Source: Rhodovulum marinum
GTDB taxonomy: Bacteria; Pseudomonadota; Alphaproteobacteria; Rhodobacterales; Rhodobacteraceae
Direction: 5' to 3'
NCBI RefSeq assembly: GCF_004343075.1
Contig: NZ_SLXP01000013.1
Coordinates: 27,306 to 91,305, forward strand
DNA: 64,000 bases
Shown here one piece after another: positions 35,342-43,605 of this stretch. A model generated the notes under the pieces. The model made no database searches and was not told the DNA's origin. It saw only the letters and a list, made by a program, of their open reading frames with translations. The first letter of the stretch is position 1; each line of letters opens with the position of its first letter. The position numbers and the translations under genes are program-made.

Positions 35342-36414
35342 CACGCCGACCGCCCCAGAACGTAACGGCGATAGGCACGGCGATAGGTTTCGGGCTGGCC
35401 GAGATAACGGATGGCGCGCCGGCGTGGCTCTCCCCCGCGGGCCAGGCTGCGCAAGGTGTAACGTGCCAGGTTTGCCGCAAGCCCCACCCGGCGCGACCGC
35501 GGATGGTCGAGTTGCCACACCCACCGCGCCGCGTCGAGCCGCGCCACGGGGCCGCAGCGCCGCACGGGCGGCGCATACCCGGTAAAGCGAACGAGACAGC
35601 GATTGGTGATTTCAAGCACGCCGGACCACCCCGCCCCGGCGAGATGGCGTTCGAGCCAGTCCCAGTCGATACGGTCCCCGTGGCGGGCGGCAAGAAACCG
35701 GATATCGAGCAGGTCGCGCATCTGCAGCATGGGCGCGAGATAGGTGCCGCCGCCCGCGGGGCCATGCAGCATCGCGATCAGAACCCGGTCGGTCGGAGCG
35801 GGCACGCGCAGGCGCGCCTGCCCCAGCACGATTTCCTCGGATCGCGCGATGATGTCCTCGGCGGGCGCCAGGGCGCGGGCCTCTTCGGGGAGGATCGCAT
35901 GGTGCAGTTCCACCGGCGCCTGCCCCCCTGCGCCGACCACGGGCAAGAGATGCTTGTGTTGTGCCACCAGTTCCGGGTGGCCCGGGGCCTGCGCCCCCCG
36001 CCCGGCAAGCTCCAGAAGGGTGCGATGCGCCGTTTGCAGCTGCCCCTGCGGCACGAGAAGGTCGAGATCCGCCAACAGGCGTGATCCCGGCGTGGGCCAA
36101 AGATCCGTCGCCAGGTGCGACGCCCCCTTCAGCAATACGGGCACGATGCCTGCGCGGTTCAGGCAAATGCCAACGGCTTCGATCTGTCGGCGCAGATCGG
36201 CATTACGAACGGCGTTCAGATCATGGGCAGCTTCGAACGGCGCCAGATCTGCGGCGTGGCGCGCCTTGTCGGCAGCATTCGCCGCCGGCCAGACCGCCGT
36301 CACCAGCGTATCACTTGCACGCACCAGGCGACTGTCGGACCAGTCCCAGGAAAACGCCCCGTTGCCCGCGACCAGCTTTCCGATCGCGGACAGCATCTGC
36401 AGCCCGTCGCTCAT
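35341..36414 (-). CDS. Nucleotidyltransferase-family protein (PF14907 type)
   Basis: The 357-residue protein has the nucleotidyltransferase core VLLKGASHLATDLWPTPGSR then LLADLDLLVP, with the D-x-D pair expected to bind metal. Proteins of this group lie beside PqqD/HprK-like genes in RiPP and exosortase loci. The substrate is unknown. It is 15 bp from the small peptide gene and overlaps the kinase gene, so the three form one unit. Confidence 0.82.
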   Translation of the reverse strand: MSDGLQMLSAIGKLVAGNGAFSWDWSDSRLVRASDTLVTAVWPAANAADKARHAADLAPFEAAHDLNAVRNADLRRQIEAVGICLNRAGIVPVLLKGASHLATDLWPTPGSRLLADLDLLVPQGQLQTAHRTLLELAGRGAQAPGHPELVAQHKHLLPVVGAGGQAPVELHHAILPEEARALAPAEDIIARSEEIVLGQARLRVPAPTDRVLIAMLHGPAGGGTYLAPMLQMRDLLDIRFLAARHGDRIDWDWLERHLAGAGWSGVLEITNRCLVRFTGYAPPVRRCGPVARLDAARWVWQLDHPRSRRVGLAANLARYTLRSLARGGEPRRRAIRYLGQPETYRRAYRRYVLGRSA

Positions 36415-36429
36415 CCCGAAACCCGGCCG

Positions 36430-36663
36430 TCAGAGTTGCGGCCTGTCGTCATCGTCGTCGTCGACATCCCCGAGATCGGGGCAATTGCTGGCGTCGACAC
36501 AGGATCCGATGAATTCCGCCCTGGACGCGGACGGCGCGAGCAACAGCGCGACCGCAGGCGCCCCACCGGCCAGCGCCCCGAGACGGCGCAAAGCCGCGCG
36601 GCGCTCGCCGTCGATTTCACCGAGAGCCTCGGGGGCCTCGTCGATTTGCGTCTGCCGTGTCAT
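36430..36663 (-). CDS. Small secreted acidic peptide, possible substrate of the PqqD-HprK system
   Basis: The 77-residue precursor has a 20-residue acidic leader, a twin-arginine-like signal (RRAALRRLGALAGG, then a hydrophobic stretch ending PSASRA) and a mature part of only about 29 residues with two cysteines (GSCVDASNCPDLGD) and a DDDDDD run near the C-terminus. No family is known to me. It is the first gene of the leftward operon below palindrome copy 2 and lies 15 bp before the nucleotidyltransferase-like gene. A modified peptide product is a plausible guess. Confidence 0.6.
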   Translation of the reverse strand: MTRQTQIDEAPEALGEIDGERRAALRRLGALAGGAPAVALLLAPSASRAEFIGSCVDASNCPDLGDVDDDDDDRPQL

Positions 36664-36761
36664 ACCCTTTATGCACCCACCTTTGAATTTCGCATAATAA
36701 TCACCCCAACGCGATCTTCCATATCATTTCGGATATGGCCGGACAATAAAAGGTTTTAACG

Positions 36762-36777
36762 CGTTCATTTCTGAACG
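36762..36777. promoter_or_regulatory. EPS palindrome copy 2 (CGTTCA-N4-TGAACG)
   Basis: A perfect inverted repeat CGTTCA-TTTC-TGAACG lies 99 bp before the start of the small peptide gene, head of the peptide / nucleotidyltransferase / kinase / wzc / phosphatase / vanZ operon. On the minus strand a TTGACA box lies just upstream, so a bound protein would touch the promoter. Confidence 0.75.
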
Positions 36778-36843
36778 GATATGTTGTCAAGCTTCGTACG
36801 CCCAATTCATGCGCGAAACCGCCACCATATTCCCGCGATGCGA

Positions 36844-37482
36844 TTATTCGCCCGCGTGCAGATGCGGCCTCGCCCCGTTCGCCGGCGCAGCGCGGGACTG
36901 CACCGCCCCGCCATCGCGCGCGATTCGCCCCCGCTGCGGGGCACGCGGATCACCGGCCGCGTCACGGCCACCCACACAGTTCCCACGCCGCTCGCACGGG
37001 GCAAGATCCGTGCTTTCGACGGCCACGCGCGTCTCGCGCCCCATGATGTCCAGCAACAGCCAGACGCGCTGGTCCGGGGCCAGCCGGTCCACCGTGGCGA
37101 CGAATTCGGCAAACGCACCCGCGGTGATGCGGACGCGATCGCCGGGCGCGAGGCCAAGTTGGCCGTCCGCGTCGGTGCGCGCAGCCAGCCCATCGACCAA
37201 CCGGCCGGGCACAGGCCTTGGCTGCCCGCCGAAGCTGACCAGCCGGGCCACGCCATAGGTGCTGTTGATCGCACGCCACTGGCCCTGGCGCGGATCGAAG
37301 GACACGAAAAGATAACCTGGAAAAAGCGGGGCGTTCTCGGTCACGAAACGCCCACCCCGCCGTCGGGTCTGCCGCTGACGCGGGTTGAAGATGCGAAACC
37401 CCTGCCTCAGAAGATTACGCTCGGCAAGGCACAGGCCATTCGGCCTGAGTTGCGCGAGAAACCATTGCGAATTTGCCGGCAT
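36844..37482 (-). CDS. NusG/RfaH-like transcription antitermination factor
   Basis: The ATG at 37482, after a GGGGGAAAG site, gives 212 residues. The NGN domain is clear (WFLAQLRPNGLCLAERNLLRQ, APLFPGYLFVSFDP, STYGVARLVSFGG) and a KOW motif follows (LAPGDRVRITAGAFAEF). Specialised NusG paralogues in EPS loci help polymerase read long operons. The last ~45 residues are an Arg/Gly/Ala-rich tail not usual for the family. The gene follows fcl by 77 bp. Confidence 0.88.
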   Translation of the reverse strand: MPANSQWFLAQLRPNGLCLAERNLLRQGFRIFNPRQRQTRRRGGRFVTENAPLFPGYLFVSFDPRQGQWRAINSTYGVARLVSFGGQPRPVPGRLVDGLAARTDADGQLGLAPGDRVRITAGAFAEFVATVDRLAPDQRVWLLLDIMGRETRVAVESTDLAPCERRGNCVGGRDAAGDPRAPQRGRIARDGGAVQSRAAPANGARPHLHAGE

Positions 37483-37502
37483 CTTTCCCCCTTCGAAAAA
37501 TT

Positions 37503-37517
37503 CGGAACACCGTTCCG
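37503..37517. other. Small palindrome upstream of the NusG-like gene
   Basis: CGGAAC-ACC-GTTCCG is an exact inverted repeat 20 bp before the start codon of the NusG-like gene. It may form a short RNA hairpin near the ribosome binding site or bind a protein. It is not the EPS palindrome. Confidence 0.35.
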
Positions 37518-37559
37518 CTTTAAATGACTTGCATCCCCCATTCGCGCGCCATCGCGATT

Positions 37560-38531
37560 TCAGGCCCTGACCTCCTCGGCGTTGTCGAGGAACCATTTGT
37601 AGGTTTCGGCGATGCCGTCGCGCAGGGTGATGCGTGCGCGCCAGCCCATTTCGGCGAGCCGGGAGACGTCCATCAGCTTGCGCATCGTGCCGTCGGGGCG
37701 CGTGCGGTCGTGGCGGATGGCGCCGCGGAATCCGGTGATCTCGGCGACCAGGCGGGCCAGTTCGGCGATGCTGATATCCTCGCCGGTGCCCACGTTGATG
37801 TGGCTTTGCATCGGGCGCGTGTTCGCGGCGTAGACCTCGGGGGCGAGGTCGAGCACGAACAGGCTGGCCTCGGCCATGTCGTCGACATGCAGGAACTCGC
37901 GCCGGGGCGTGCCGCTGCCCCAGATCACCACCTCGTCGCGGCCCTCGCGCACCGCCTCGTGGAACCGGCGGATCAGCGCGGGCAGGACATGGGAGTTCTC
38001 GGGGTGGAAGTTGTCGCCCGGCCCGTAAAGGTTGGTGGGCATCACCGAGCGATAATCCACGCCGTGCTGGCGATTATAGCTTTCGCAAAGCTTGATCCCG
38101 GCGATCTTGGCGATGGCGTAGGGTTCGTTGGTCGGCTCCAGCGGGCCGGTCAGCAGCGCCTCTTCGGGCATCGGCTGCGGCGCCTCGCGCGGGTAGATGC
38201 AGGACGACCCCAGCTGCAACAGGCGCCGCACCCCGGCGGCCCAGGCCTGGTGGATGACGTTCGCCTCGATCATCAGGTTTTCGTAGATGAAGTCGGCCGG
38301 GAAGCTGTTGTTGGCATGGATGCCCCCCACCCGCGCGGCCGCCAGGATCACCACGTCGGGGCGTTCGTCGCGGAAGAAGGCGCGCACCGCGTGCTGGTCG
38401 GTCAGGTCGAGCTCGGCATGGGTGCGGGTGACCAGGTCCAGCGGCGCACCGTCCGCCCGCCGCGCCTCGAGCCGGCGCAGGATCGCGCCGCCCACCATGC
38501 CCCTGTGCCCCGCGACATAGACCTTGGCCAT
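37560..38531 (-). CDS. fcl: GDP-L-fucose synthase
   Basis: The ATG at 38531 gives 323 residues: Rossmann motif [14 protein letters not shown], active-site [17 protein letters not shown] and the catalytic YAIAKIAG (YxxxK). It epimerises and reduces GDP-4-keto-6-deoxymannose to GDP-L-fucose. It lies 8 bp after gmd, the enzyme before it in the pathway. Confidence 0.96.
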   Translation of the reverse strand: MAKVYVAGHRGMVGGAILRRLEARRADGAPLDLVTRTHAELDLTDQHAVRAFFRDERPDVVILAAARVGGIHANNSFPADFIYENLMIEANVIHQAWAAGVRRLLQLGSSCIYPREAPQPMPEEALLTGPLEPTNEPYAIAKIAGIKLCESYNRQHGVDYRSVMPTNLYGPGDNFHPENSHVLPALIRRFHEAVREGRDEVVIWGSGTPRREFLHVDDMAEASLFVLDLAPEVYAANTRPMQSHINVGTGEDISIAELARLVAEITGFRGAIRHDRTRPDGTMRKLMDVSRLAEMGWRARITLRDGIAETYKWFLDNAEEVRA

Positions 38532-38539
38532 GGTCCGGC

Positions 38540-39661
38540 TCACGCGTTTTCCAGCGACACGGGAATGTCGTAGCCGTGCCGCTTCAGCAGGGCGTGACGT
38601 TCGGCGATCTTCAGGTCCTCGGCGACCATCTCGGCGCACATCTCGCGCGCGGTGATCCGCGGCGCCCAGCCCAGCCGCTCGCGCGCCCGGGTCGGGTCAC
38701 CCAGCAACGTCTCGACCTCGGCGGGGCGGAAATAGGTGGGGTCGATGCGCATCACCACGTCACCGGGCCGGACCGCGGGCGCCTTGTCGCCGCTGACCGC
38801 CGCGACGACCGCCACCTCCTCGAGGCCCGCCCCCCGGAATTCCAGCGCGATCCCCAGCTCGGCCGCGGCCCAGGCGATGAACTCGCGCACCGCGTATTGC
38901 CGGCCGGTCGCGATCACGAAATCCTCGGGCGCGTCCTGCTGCAGCATCATCCACTGCATGCGCACGTAATCCTTGGCATGCCCCCAGTCGCGCAGCGCGT
39001 CGATATTGCCCATGTACAGGCAGGTCTCGAGCCCCTGCGCGATATTGGCCAGCCCCCGCGTGATCTTGCGGGTCACGAAGGTCTCGCCCCGGCGCGGGCT
39101 CTCGTGATTGAACAGGATCCCGTTGCAGGCGTAGATCCCGTAGGCCTCGCGGTAGTTCACCGTGATCCAGTAGGAATAGAGCTTGGCGACCGCATAGGGG
39201 CTGCGTGGATGGAACGGTGTGGTTTCGCGCTGGGGGGTTTCCTGCACCAGCCCGTAAAGCTCTGACGTCGAGGCCTGGTAGAACCGCGTCTTCTTCTCCA
39301 GCCCCAGGAACCGGATCGCCTCCAGCAGGCGCAGGGTGCCGATGCCATCCACATCGGCGGTATATTCCGGCGCCTCGAAGCTGACCGCGACATGGGACTG
39401 GGCGCCGAGGTTGTAGACCTCGTCGGGCTCCACCTCGCGCATGATCCGCGTCAGGTTCGAGGTGTCGGTCAAGTCCCCGTAATGCAGGTGCATCTGCGGG
39501 TTCGCCTCGTGCGGGTCCTGGTAGATGTGGTCGATCCGCTGGGTGTTGAACTGCGAGGCACGGCGCTTGATGCCATGCACCTCGTAGCCCTTCTCCAGCA
39601 GGAATTCCGCCAGGTACGACCCGTCCTGCCCGGTGATCCCGGTGATCAGCGCGCGCTTCAT
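38540..39661 (-). CDS. gmd: GDP-mannose 4,6-dehydratase
   Basis: The complete 373-residue enzyme starts [20 protein letters not shown] and has [10 protein letters not shown] and [12 protein letters not shown] (YxxxK). It makes GDP-4-keto-6-deoxy-D-mannose, used by fcl. Its start overlaps the stop of the GT2 gene (ATGA). A decayed second copy lies at 60207-60697. Confidence 0.97.
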   Translation of the reverse strand: MKRALITGITGQDGSYLAEFLLEKGYEVHGIKRRASQFNTQRIDHIYQDPHEANPQMHLHYGDLTDTSNLTRIMREVEPDEVYNLGAQSHVAVSFEAPEYTADVDGIGTLRLLEAIRFLGLEKKTRFYQASTSELYGLVQETPQRETTPFHPRSPYAVAKLYSYWITVNYREAYGIYACNGILFNHESPRRGETFVTRKITRGLANIAQGLETCLYMGNIDALRDWGHAKDYVRMQWMMLQQDAPEDFVIATGRQYAVREFIAWAAAELGIALEFRGAGLEEVAVVAAVSGDKAPAVRPGDVVMRIDPTYFRPAEVETLLGDPTRARERLGWAPRITAREMCAEMVAEDLKIAERHALLKRHGYDIPVSLENA

Positions 39662-40422
39662 GCCCGGGCCCTCCGCTCGCGGATGACGAATTGGGACAGC
39701 TTCTGCGCGTTCTTCAGCGCCAGCGCGCCGACGCCCCCCACCTCGTTGCGCCTCAGGGCGTGCAGGTCCTCGCGGCTCTTGCGCAGGATGCGCCCGAGCG
39801 AGCCGTTGCTGGCGCCGCCCACCCGCATCTTGACCAGCACCTCGGGGATATAGGCCAGGCGGATATTGCCGCGCACCAGCCAGCGCAGCATCGCGTCGTA
39901 ATCGGCCGAGATGCGGAACCGCGTGTCATAGGCGCCCCAGGCGGCGAACACCTCGCGCCGGAGGTACAGCGTCGGGTGCGGGGGCATCCAGCCACGCGCG
40001 AGTTTCGCCCGGTCGTACCCCCCCGACTTCCAGTGCCGGATCACACGCTGCGGATCGGCGGCCGAGACGTAATCGAGATCGCCGTAAACCCCGTCGATCC
40101 CGGGATCGGCCAGCGCGGCCGCGACCCGCTCCAGCACCCGGTCATGGGCAAAGAAATCGTCCGAGTGCATCAGCCCGATCACGTCTCCCGTGGCCCGCGC
40201 GATGCCCCGGTTGATCGCGTCGTAGATACCCGCGTCCGGCCCCGTTTCCAGCCGCGTCGCCCCCGTCGCCAAAGCCGCGATCCGCTCCAGCGTCCCGTCG
40301 GTCGACCCACCGTCCTGGATCACGTGCTCGACATCACCATGGCTCTGCCCCGCAACACTCCGCAAAGCATCCCCAATCGTACCAGAACGATCGAATACTG
40401 CCGTCACAACGGATATCTTCAT
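39658..40422 (-). CDS. GT2-family glycosyltransferase
   Basis: The ATG at 40422 ([20 protein letters not shown]) gives 254 residues; the longer open frame upstream is non-coding. GT-A motifs are [34 protein letters not shown] and HSDDFFA. It probably adds a fucose or related sugar, since gmd and fcl follow in the same operon. It heads the leftward GT2-gmd-fcl-NusG-like unit. Confidence 0.92.
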   Translation of the reverse strand: MKISVVTAVFDRSGTIGDALRSVAGQSHGDVEHVIQDGGSTDGTLERIAALATGATRLETGPDAGIYDAINRGIARATGDVIGLMHSDDFFAHDRVLERVAAALADPGIDGVYGDLDYVSAADPQRVIRHWKSGGYDRAKLARGWMPPHPTLYLRREVFAAWGAYDTRFRISADYDAMLRWLVRGNIRLAYIPEVLVKMRVGGASNGSLGRILRKSREDLHALRRNEVGGVGALALKNAQKLSQFVIRERRARA

Positions 40423-41214
40423 GCTCGCGATCCACCCTACCCTTCCGCCCGTCCGGCGCCCGACGACACCGCCCGACCAGACACGTGCCAACCAGGATCG
40501 CCTGCGCCCCAATGGGACCGAAGCACAAACGGGAACGGAATGAACTTTGCACCGAATCAAAAAGCCCAACCCCAATGCCTCGTTGCGATTCCGCAAAGGG
40601 CACCGCAATTGAGTGCCACCGCCTTTGGCCTCGTTCAAGCATCGGTTTTTAAATCGTAACCGAGTTCTGACCTTTCATCAGGTCCGACCGCTTCTTTCAC
40701 CGCACGGCACAACGGGATTGCAAAGCGCTCATGTTTCAAGCGGATCGCGAACACCTTCCACTGAAGGGCTCACCGCGTCGAACCGAAGCCTGGCGCGAAG
40801 CCCCCGGATCGGCCAAAGCACTGTTAATAAATATATTTCTCAACCGGCCCCCTCGCCCCGAAAACCGCCAAAGCAGGAAAAATATTGTTTTGTTATGCTT
40901 GCAGAACATCCGACAGGCGCCCGAAAGGCGCGCCACAGTAGAAGCGGCTCGCCGTTGGCGGGACTGCAGCATTCAGTGCAAAGTTACGAAATCTGTCTTC
41001 GTCCCCAATTCTCTTTTTCAATTTCGCATTGCCAGCACATGGCCTTTCACTGCGGCAGGCGCGCGAAGGCGAAACGGACTTGTTCGCCCGGCCCGAATCC
41101 GATAGCCGTTCAGGCATGAACGCGACTCGCTTCACGCGTGACGTGCCGTTCCGACGCGATCTTCCGAGAGGGGCAGTGCCGCAACCTCCGGTGCGGTAGC
41201 CGTGGCCCCGAAGG
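40423..41214. other. Long divergent regulatory region
   Basis: Nearly 800 bp with no supported gene separate the GT2 operon from the MarR-type regulator. AT-rich blocks (GTTAATAAATATATTTC near 40822 and AAAAATATTGTTTTG near 40880) are promoter-like. EPS palindrome copy 3 lies at 41107-41122. Confidence 0.6.
41107..41122. promoter_or_regulatory. EPS palindrome copy 3 (CGTTCA-N4-TGAACG)
   Basis: A perfect inverted repeat CGTTCA-GGCA-TGAACG lies 92 bp before the start of the MarR-type EPS regulator. Its arms equal copies 1 and 2 and only the gap bases differ. If the regulator binds it, the gene is autoregulated. Confidence 0.78.
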
Positions 41215-41604
41215 ATGACCCGCCCTGCCGCCGACGATGTCCGGTTCCGCGTGTTGCAGGAACTGTCCGCCGATCCGAATATCAGCCAGCGCGAGCTGTC
41301 CGACCGCCTGGGGGTCAGCCTGGGCCGGATGAACTATTGCCTGCGCGCCCTGATCGAGAAAGGCCTGCTCAAGACCGAGAGCTTCCGCGCCTCCGACAAC
41401 AAGCTGCGCTATGCCTACCTGCTGACCCCCCGCGGCCTCTCCGAACGCTCCCGCCTCGCCCATGGCTTCCTGATGCGGAAGATGGCGGAATACGAGGCGC
41501 TGAAGGCCGAGATCGCCACACTGCAGCGCGACTTCCCTCCGCCCGAGCCCGGCGCGGCCCCCCGCGAGGAGGGTCCGGGCAACCGGCGGGAAAGTGACGA
41601 ATGA
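41215..41604 (+). CDS. MarR-type EPS-associated transcriptional regulator
   Basis: The 129-residue protein has a winged helix-turn-helix (LQELSADPNISQRELSDRLG, LGRMNYCLRALIEKGLLK, wing KLRYAYLLTPRGLSE) and a C-terminal helix that can form a coiled-coil dimer. This is the family annotated as MarR family EPS-associated regulators. A dimeric wHTH protein fits the two-fold symmetric palindromes upstream of EPS units. The start is preceded by AAGG. Confidence 0.9.
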   Translation: MTRPAADDVRFRVLQELSADPNISQRELSDRLGVSLGRMNYCLRALIEKGLLKTESFRASDNKLRYAYLLTPRGLSERSRLAHGFLMRKMAEYEALKAEIATLQRDFPPPEPGAAPREEGPGNRRESDE

Positions 41605-41616
41605 GGCCCGCGTGGG

Positions 41617-41721
41617 TCTGCGAGTTGTTATACCGGCCTACCGCTGCGCTGCTTGAGGCCGGGAGTTTCCTTTCTCGGTCTACCGCGGCGCTGCTTGAGG
41701 CCGTGAGTTTGCGTTATCGGG
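41617..41721 (+). repeat. 42-bp imperfect tandem repeat, about 2.5 copies
   Basis: The unit CTACCGC(T/G)GCGCTGCTTGAGG, with its GGAGTTT/GTGAGTTT continuation, begins at 41638 and again at 41680, and a partial unit precedes. The period of 42 keeps frame, and the frame from 41601 is open through it, giving RPTAALLEAGSFLS then RSTAALLEAVSLRY. It fills the gap between the MarR-type gene and the ABC transporter gene. Confidence 0.75.
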
Positions 41722-41731
41722 GGTTTGGGGC

Positions 41732-41763
41732 GAGTTCGTCCAACAATTGCGTTGGACGAACTC
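41732..41763. promoter_or_regulatory. 13-bp perfect hairpin just before the ABC transporter RBS
   Basis: GAGTTCGTCCAAC (41732-41744) and GTTGGACGAACTC (41751-41763) form an exact stem with a 6-nt loop. The GGAG ribosome binding site of the ABC transporter begins one or two bases after it. No T-run follows, so a translational or mRNA-stability role is more likely than termination. Confidence 0.65.
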
Positions 41764-41774
41764 CGGAGATTTGC

Positions 41775-43583
41775 ATGACTGGCTCATCGATCAAAAAAGC
41801 ATGGGCGCTACTCGACGCTCAGGAGCGTCGCAATGCGTATAAGTTGCTGGGTGTCATGGTCTTCGGCGCCTTCGCCTCGGCAGCCATGGTGGGGTCGGTC
41901 TTTCCATTCCTCACGGTGCTCGCCGACCCCGGGCTGATCGCGGAGAACGCGGTCCTCGATTGGCTCTACCGCGCGGGCGGCTTCACCTCGGGCTATGGTT
42001 TCCTCGTCGCGCTGGGGCTCGGGGCGATTGCGGTCATCCTGTTCTCGAATATTGTTTTGGTGCTGCAGACTTGGGCCGTCGCCCGCTACATGCAGATGCG
42101 GGTGCATTCGATCAGCCGGGGGCTGCTCGCCCATTATCTCGCGCAGCCATACGACTTCTTCCTCGGCCGACACTCTGGCGATATGTCGACGAACATCCTG
42201 TCGGAGGCGCAGCAGGTCGTCGGGGAATTTCTCCGCCCGCTTGGCGATTTGCTCTCCGCCACGCTCACCATCACCGCTGTCGTCACAACGTTGCTGATCG
42301 CTGACCCCGTCGTCGCCTCCATCGCCATCGGCAGCTTCGCGGCAGTCTACGGAGCGGTGACCATGACCACCCGCCGCTACGTCCGGCGCATGGGGCAGGA
42401 GCGGGCGCTCGCGAACACACGGCGGTTCCGCATGGCTGGCGAGGCGCTCGGCGGGATCAAGGACGTCAAGCTGCTCGGCCGGGAAGCCGCCTACCTCGAC
42501 CGGTTCAGCGGTCCCTCGGCCGAGATGGCGCAGGCGCAGATCGGTGTCAGCGTCCTCGCGCAGGCGCCGCGCTACGCGATCCAGCTGGTCGCCTTTGGAG
42601 GCATCATCGTGCTATGCCTCGTGCTACTCGACCCCGAGGGCCTGCAGAAGCGAGAGGCGCTCGGCGGGATCCTGCCGCTCGTCGGCCTCCTCGCCTTCGC
42701 CGGGCAGCGCCTGATGCCGGAGCTGCAGAAGCTCTACCAGTCGATTACGCAGATGACCGCCGGCACCGCCGCGCTCGACCGCGTGCATGCCGATCTGACG
42801 GGCGGCCCCCCCGCCCCCCTCGACCGCACCACTCCGGCGCCCCTCGGCTTGCGCCACGCGCTGGAGCTGGAAGGAGTCACCTACGCCTACCCCGGTGCAA
42901 AGGAGCCCGGCCTGCGCGACGTCGGCCTCACCATATGCGCCGGAGAGCGGATCGGCGTCGTCGGCGCGAGTGGCGCGGGCAAGACGACACTCGCCGACGT
43001 GGTCCTCGGCCTACTCGTGCCGCAGACCGGCACGATCCGGGCCGACGGGGCGGAGATAACGCCCGACACCCTGCGCGCCTGGCAGCAGACGGTAGGCTAC
43101 GTGCCGCAAGACATTTTCCTCACCGACGCGAGCCTGTCGGAGAACATCGCCCTCGGTCTGCGCCCCGAGGAGATCGACGCCGCCCGTGTCGAGCGCGCGG
43201 CCCGTATCGCGCAACTGCACGACTTCACAATGACCGAGCTTCCAGACCGCTACGCGACGCTCATCGGCGAGCGCGGGGTGCGCCTCTCTGGTGGGCAGCG
43301 GCAGCGCATCGGCATCGCTCGCGCCCTCTACCACGACGCTGATCTGATCGTTTTCGACGAGGCGACGAGCGCCCTGGACAACCTGACCGAGCGCGAGGTC
43401 ATGGCCTCGATCGAGGCGCTGCCGGGGGACAAGACGATCTTGATGATCGCGCACCGGCTGAGCACCGTGAAAGTCTGCGACCGGATCGTGGTGATGGAGC
43501 GGGGGGGCGTTGCCGGTGTGGGCACATGGACGGATCTCATGGAACGCAATGCGGCGTTCCGGGCGCTGGCGGAGGCGGCCTGA
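41775..43583 (+). CDS. ABC exporter (PglK/MsbA-like flippase), fused membrane and ATPase domains
   Basis: The ATG at 41775 gives 602 residues with GGAG six bases upstream. Six membrane helices (about 20-320) precede an ATPase domain with Walker A GASGAGKTTLAD (about 397), Q-loop GYVPQDIFL, signature LSGGQRQRIGIARAL and DEATSALDN. It probably flips lipid-linked glycan. An alternative start at 41601 overlaps the MarR-type stop (ATGA) and would add 58 residues made of the tandem repeat; I prefer 41775. Confidence 0.9.
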   Translation: MTGSSIKKAWALLDAQERRNAYKLLGVMVFGAFASAAMVGSVFPFLTVLADPGLIAENAVLDWLYRAGGFTSGYGFLVALGLGAIAVILFSNIVLVLQTWAVARYMQMRVHSISRGLLAHYLAQPYDFFLGRHSGDMSTNILSEAQQVVGEFLRPLGDLLSATLTITAVVTTLLIADPVVASIAIGSFAAVYGAVTMTTRRYVRRMGQERALANTRRFRMAGEALGGIKDVKLLGREAAYLDRFSGPSAEMAQAQIGVSVLAQAPRYAIQLVAFGGIIVLCLVLLDPEGLQKREALGGILPLVGLLAFAGQRLMPELQKLYQSITQMTAGTAALDRVHADLTGGPPAPLDRTTPAPLGLRHALELEGVTYAYPGAKEPGLRDVGLTICAGERIGVVGASGAGKTTLADVVLGLLVPQTGTIRADGAEITPDTLRAWQQTVGYVPQDIFLTDASLSENIALGLRPEEIDAARVERAARIAQLHDFTMTELPDRYATLIGERGVRLSGGQRQRIGIARALYHDADLIVFDEATSALDNLTEREVMASIEALPGDKTILMIAHRLSTVKVCDRIVVMERGGVAGVGTWTDLMERNAAFRALAEAA

Positions 43584-43605
43584 CGTCGGCCTGCGGAGAT
43601 ACTCG

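Noticed and set aside
40613..41119. 168-codon frame in the divergent EPS regulatory region
   Set aside because: Mixed low-complexity sequence, no family, no ribosome binding site, and it covers promoter-like AT blocks and the palindrome.
41189..41204. JUMPstart/ops-like GCGGTAG before the MarR-type gene
   Set aside because: The match to the GGCGGTAG core is incomplete (TGCGGTAG) and it is so short that chance explains it.
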